DNA from: CAYQQR01 sp964420035
GTDB taxonomy: Bacteria; Bacteroidota; Bacteroidia; Bacteroidales; SM23-62
Length of the DNA: 64,000 nucleotides
Assembly (NCBI GenBank): GCA_964420035.1
Contig: CAYQQR010000013.1
Location: 1-64,000 of the forward strand
Reading direction: 5' to 3'
Below, piece after piece: positions 61,015-64,000 of this stretch (within the stretch, counting starts at the first letter, position 1; the number at the start of each line of letters is the position of its first letter). Both the position numbers and the translations under genes were made by a program. A model generated the notes under the pieces. The model had not been told where the DNA came from. It was given only the letters and a program-made list of their open reading frames with translations, and made no database searches.

Positions 61015-64000
61015 ATGAATACGGTTGATAAAAAAACACAGGATCGGAGGCAGGCTGATATAGGCAATCCCTTCCCGGGATTACGCCCCTTCACCATGGA
61101 TGAAAGTCACCTGTTCTTCGGTCGCGAAGGACAAAGTGAAGAGGTGCTGCGTTTGCTGAGCGAGCATCGCTTCGTCGCCGTGATCGGTGCCTCGGGAAGC
61201 GGTAAATCCTCACTGATGTATTGTGGACTGGTACCGACACTTTACGGGGGGTTTATTACAGAAGCCGGTTCGTCCTGGAAGGTCATCATTACCCGGCCCG
61301 GTAACGATCCCATTGATAATCTTGCCCGGACGATTTACCAGGCAAAGATTGATACAGATCCAAAGGTACATGAGGACCTGGACATGATACGGGCCATCAT
61401 GAGCCGCGGCAGCAGCGGTCTGACAGAGGCCATCCGGGTGAGCGACCTGCATAAGGAACAAAACATCCTGCTGATGATCGACCAGTTTGAGGAACTGTTT
61501 CGTTACAAGGCCAGCAGGAAAGATGAAACGGCCTATAATGTTTCCGAGGCCTTCGTGAAATTGCTGGTTACCGCGGTGGAACAAAAAGATATCCCCATCT
61601 ACGCGGTACTGACCATGCGATCGGATTTTATCGGTGAATGTTCACAGTTCCAGGATCTTACCGGCCTGATCAATCAGAGTAATTATCTGATCCCCCAGAT
61701 GACCCGCGAAAATTTCCGCTCGGCCATCACCGGTCCGGTAGCGGTTGGCGGGGCCTCCATCGATCCAAACCTGGTCCAGCAGTTGATGAACGATGTGGGC
61801 GACAATCCCGACCAATTGCCCATATTACAGCATGCCTTGATGCGTACCTGGGAATACTGGGAGGGACAGGAAGATCTTTCCAGGCCTATAAGTCTGGGTG
61901 ACTATGAAGCAGTAGGGACCATGTCCCGTGCCCTTTCCGAACATGCCGATGAAGCCTATGAAGAATTGGATGAAAAGGAAAAGCAGATCTGCGAAAGCAT
62001 GTTCAAAACCCTTACCGAAAGAGGAGGGGATAACCGTGGGATCAGGCGACCAACACGGATAGAGGTGATTGCACATATTGCCAAAGCTGAGGTTGAGGAT
62101 GTCATCCGGGTAATCGAACATTTTCGTGCCCCGGGACGGTCTTTTCTCCTCCCCGCGGCTCATGTTCCCCTGGATAAGGATTCTGTTATAGATATCTCCC
62201 ATGAATCCCTCATGCGCGTATGGAACCGTCTGAGCAACTGGGTTGAGGAGGAGGATGATGCTGTTCAGATGTATACCCGGCTGGCCGAGGCAGCAGAGAT
62301 GTACCAACAGGGAAAGACCAGTCTGTGGCGACCCCCGGATTTGCAACTGGCCCTGAACTGGAAAACCAAGCAAAAACCTACCCTTACCTGGGCGGAGCGC
62401 TACAATCCGGCCTTCGAACGTGCCATGGTGTTCCTGGAGACCAGCGATAAGGAATTCAAGGCCGAGGAGGAAAACAAGATCAAACTTCAGAAGCGCCAGC
62501 TGCGCAGAACCAGGATCTTTGCCATTGTGCTGGGTACGGCGGCCATAATTTCCCTGGGAGCTTTTATATACGGGGAAATGCAGCGGCGGGAAGCTGAGGA
62601 AAACAGGCTTCAGGCCGAAGCCAACTCCGAAGAAGCGGAGCGGGAAAGAACCCGGGCCGAGGAACAGGCTGAGATCGCGGAGCAAAGAAGGCAGGAAGCC
62701 GAACAGCAGCGACTGCTGGCTGAAGTCAGAAGGGAAGAAGCCAATGAGCAGCGATTGCTTGCCGAGCAAAATGCAAACGAAGCACAGCGTCAATCCATCA
62801 TTGCACAGCGAAATGCCAGACGTGCCCAGCAACAACAGCGTATAGCCGAAGAGAACGAAGAAGAAGCCAACAAGCAAAAAGTACTGGCCGAGGAAGCCAG
62901 TGATGAGGCCTTTCGCGGAAGGATGCTCTCCATTGCACAATCAATGGCTGTTAAATCCCTGCAGATTGAAGACAAGGAACTGAAAGCCCTGCTTGCTTAC
63001 CAGGCCTATAAATTCAACAAGGAATATCAAGGCATGGAACATCATACAGACATATACTCCGGTTTGTATTCCAGCCTAAAAAGCCTGAAAGATCCTTCTT
63101 ATAATGTGTATAAGGGACATACCGACGCGGTAAGGTCGATAGACTTTGCTCCTGGGAGCCGGACCTTTTATACGGCAGGGAGTGACGGAAGACTGCTAAG
63201 ATGGAGCCTTAACGACACCAGTCGCCAATACGAACTGGTGATCAACAACAGCCGTGTGAACCGTGTGATCGACGTTTCAGATGACGGTCAGTGGCTCGCC
63301 TGTGGCACCGATGGACTGGGAATACAACTATTCCGGCTCAATGGGAAGGCATCCGAACCGGCCTATTTCGAGGCCCATCGCAACCAGGTCAGGGACCTTG
63401 TTTTCCACCCGGACAATAAAAGCATGTTATCGGCCGGCGTGGATGGCTCGGTACTCTTATGGACCCTGCAATCCGGGAAGCAGGAAAAGATAGGCTCTTT
63501 TGAATCCGAGGTCCAGTCGATTGCCGTATCACGCGAGGGCGATCAGATTGCCATAGGACTCCGGGAAGGTTTAATCCTGACCCTTGACCTGGAATCCCGG
63601 AAGGCGGATACTTTGTACCGGAGTAATGCCAAAAGGATCCTTGCCCTGGCATACAATAAGGACGGGTCCATTCTTGCCAGCGGTGAACTGAACGGTAGTG
63701 TGAAAGTGTGGAACCTGGATAATTCAGAATTGATCGTTGACCTGCCCGGCCATGATACGAGGATCACAGATATTGTATTCAACGAAGACAGCAAATTAAT
63801 GGCCTCATCATCCATAGACGGAAAGATCTATCTGTGGGAAACAGAGAACCTGAACAACCAGCCCGTTGTCATGGAAGATAACGGGGGATTTGTCTTCTCC
63901 CTGGCATTCAGTCCGGACGGAAGGTCCATCGTTACCGGGAGCAACGAGGAAAATCGTTTGATCGCACGGCCTACCACTACCGTGCAACTCGCTCAAATGA
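61015..64000 (+). CDS. nSTAND NTPase with transmembrane helix, coiled coil and WD40 propeller (partial, runs off window)
   Basis: The reading frame is open from ATG 61015 to the window end, at least 995 codons. An N-terminal NPFPGLRPFTMDESHLFFGRE leads into the nSTAND1 NTPase: Walker A GASGSGKSS (58-66), Walker B LLMIDQFEELF (152-162), LTMRSDF (sensor) and the winged-helix region with DISHESLMRVW. One membrane helix lies at about 502-520 (IFAIVLGTAAIISLGAFIY). A long alanine/glutamate/arginine-rich coiled coil (520-640) follows, then WD40 repeats from about residue 700 (YKGHTDAVRSIDFAPG; AHRNQVRDLVFHP; GHDTRITDIVFNEDS). With the NTPase in the cytoplasm, a single helix would put the propeller outside, so it may sense an envelope signal (inference). 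It is last of the four visible operon genes. Confidence 0.9.
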   Translation, partial: MNTVDKKTQDRRQADIGNPFPGLRPFTMDESHLFFGREGQSEEVLRLLSEHRFVAVIGASGSGKSSLMYCGLVPTLYGGFITEAGSSWKVIITRPGNDPIDNLARTIYQAKIDTDPKVHEDLDMIRAIMSRGSSGLTEAIRVSDLHKEQNILLMIDQFEELFRYKASRKDETAYNVSEAFVKLLVTAVEQKDIPIYAVLTMRSDFIGECSQFQDLTGLINQSNYLIPQMTRENFRSAITGPVAVGGASIDPNLVQQLMNDVGDNPDQLPILQHALMRTWEYWEGQEDLSRPISLGDYEAVGTMSRALSEHADEAYEELDEKEKQICESMFKTLTERGGDNRGIRRPTRIEVIAHIAKAEVEDVIRVIEHFRAPGRSFLLPAAHVPLDKDSVIDISHESLMRVWNRLSNWVEEEDDAVQMYTRLAEAAEMYQQGKTSLWRPPDLQLALNWKTKQKPTLTWAERYNPAFERAMVFLETSDKEFKAEEENKIKLQKRQLRRTRIFAIVLGTAAIISLGAFIYGEMQRREAEENRLQAEANSEEAERERTRAEEQAEIAEQRRQEAEQQRLLAEVRREEANEQRLLAEQNANEAQRQSIIAQRNARRAQQQQRIAEENEEEANKQKVLAEEASDEAFRGRMLSIAQSMAVKSLQIEDKELKALLAYQAYKFNKEYQGMEHHTDIYSGLYSSLKSLKDPSYNVYKGHTDAVRSIDFAPGSRTFYTAGSDGRLLRWSLNDTSRQYELVINNSRVNRVIDVSDDGQWLACGTDGLGIQLFRLNGKASEPAYFEAHRNQVRDLVFHPDNKSMLSAGVDGSVLLWTLQSGKQEKIGSFESEVQSIAVSREGDQIAIGLREGLILTLDLESRKADTLYRSNAKRILALAYNKDGSILASGELNGSVKVWNLDNSELIVDLPGHDTRITDIVFNEDSKLMASSSIDGKIYLWETENLNNQPVVMEDNGGFVFSLAFSPDGRSIVTGSNEENRLIARPTTTVQLAQM

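Noticed and set aside
61825..62940. 371-codon open frame antisense to the nSTAND gene
   Set aside because: Leucine/glycine/phenylalanine-rich peptide that mirrors the coiled-coil codons of the sense strand. The sense frame is continuous over 995 codons.

Overview
The window is a piece of a Bacteroidota chromosome, most like a Bacteroidales/Marinilabiliales-type organism (inferred; no rRNA is present). Supporting signs are TAnnTTTG-type -7 promoter boxes in front of many genes, few Shine-Dalgarno sequences, outer-membrane barrel proteins typical of the phylum, a short-lid adenylate kinase, a LysS with an appended C-terminal domain, and the mreBCD-mrdA-rodA order. About 49 protein genes and one tRNA are packed tightly on both strands. 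Most are housekeeping genes with intact motifs.

Layout. 1-600: tRNA-Pro(CGG), a very small GIY-YIG nuclease gene, and a broken second copy of the tRNA 5' half interrupted by a 90-bp inverted-repeat element. 0.7-4.5 kb: a HIRAN-like protein, then a GNAT / amino-acid racemase / sodium symporter operon. 4.9-10.7 kb: sugar module with a GPH-type cation symporter, a Gfo/Idh/MocA oxidoreductase and a GH94 phosphorylase. The symporter carries a 300-residue array of cadherin/Ig-like repeats inserted between TM5 and TM6. 11-17.4 kb: HAMP-GAF sensor, PatB-like C-S lyase, rsmA, mgtE, lone MacB-type permease. 17.6-24.8 kb: purH and the mreBCD-mrdA-rodA elongasome operon. 24.9-33.7 kb: KamA-like radical SAM enzyme, AcpH-like protein, cPGS-like GTPase, pgi, patatin, ThuA and two DUF1080 proteins. 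33.8-39.1 kb: lysS, lipA, lipB, recJ. 39.1-42.6 kb: two outer-membrane proteins and purE. 42.7-48.2 kb: hpt, adk, obg, PAP2 phosphatase, lplA, plsC and an unknown Rossmann-like protein. 48.3-54.1 kb: parE-parC, aroK, yhhQ. 54.4-64 kb: a four-gene accessory operon.

The best candidate for an undescribed system is the terminal operon (54.4 kb to beyond the window end). It joins an ATP/ADP-translocase-like membrane protein fused to HEAT repeats and a degenerate cNMP-binding domain, a membrane-bound SpoIIE/PP2C phosphatase with an extracytoplasmic sensor, a protein of three TIR-like domains, and a membrane-anchored nSTAND NTPase with a WD40 propeller. The gaps are 15, 18 and 1 bp. The architecture suggests a nucleotide- or envelope-stress-sensing signalling or conflict device, but its function is not shown by sequence.

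A second theme is non-coding. Roughly ten loci carry short arrays with a strict 7- or 8-bp period, often as mirrored arms that can fold back. One array lies in frame inside lysS. A different array of eight small hairpins with covarying stems lies upstream of the patatin gene.
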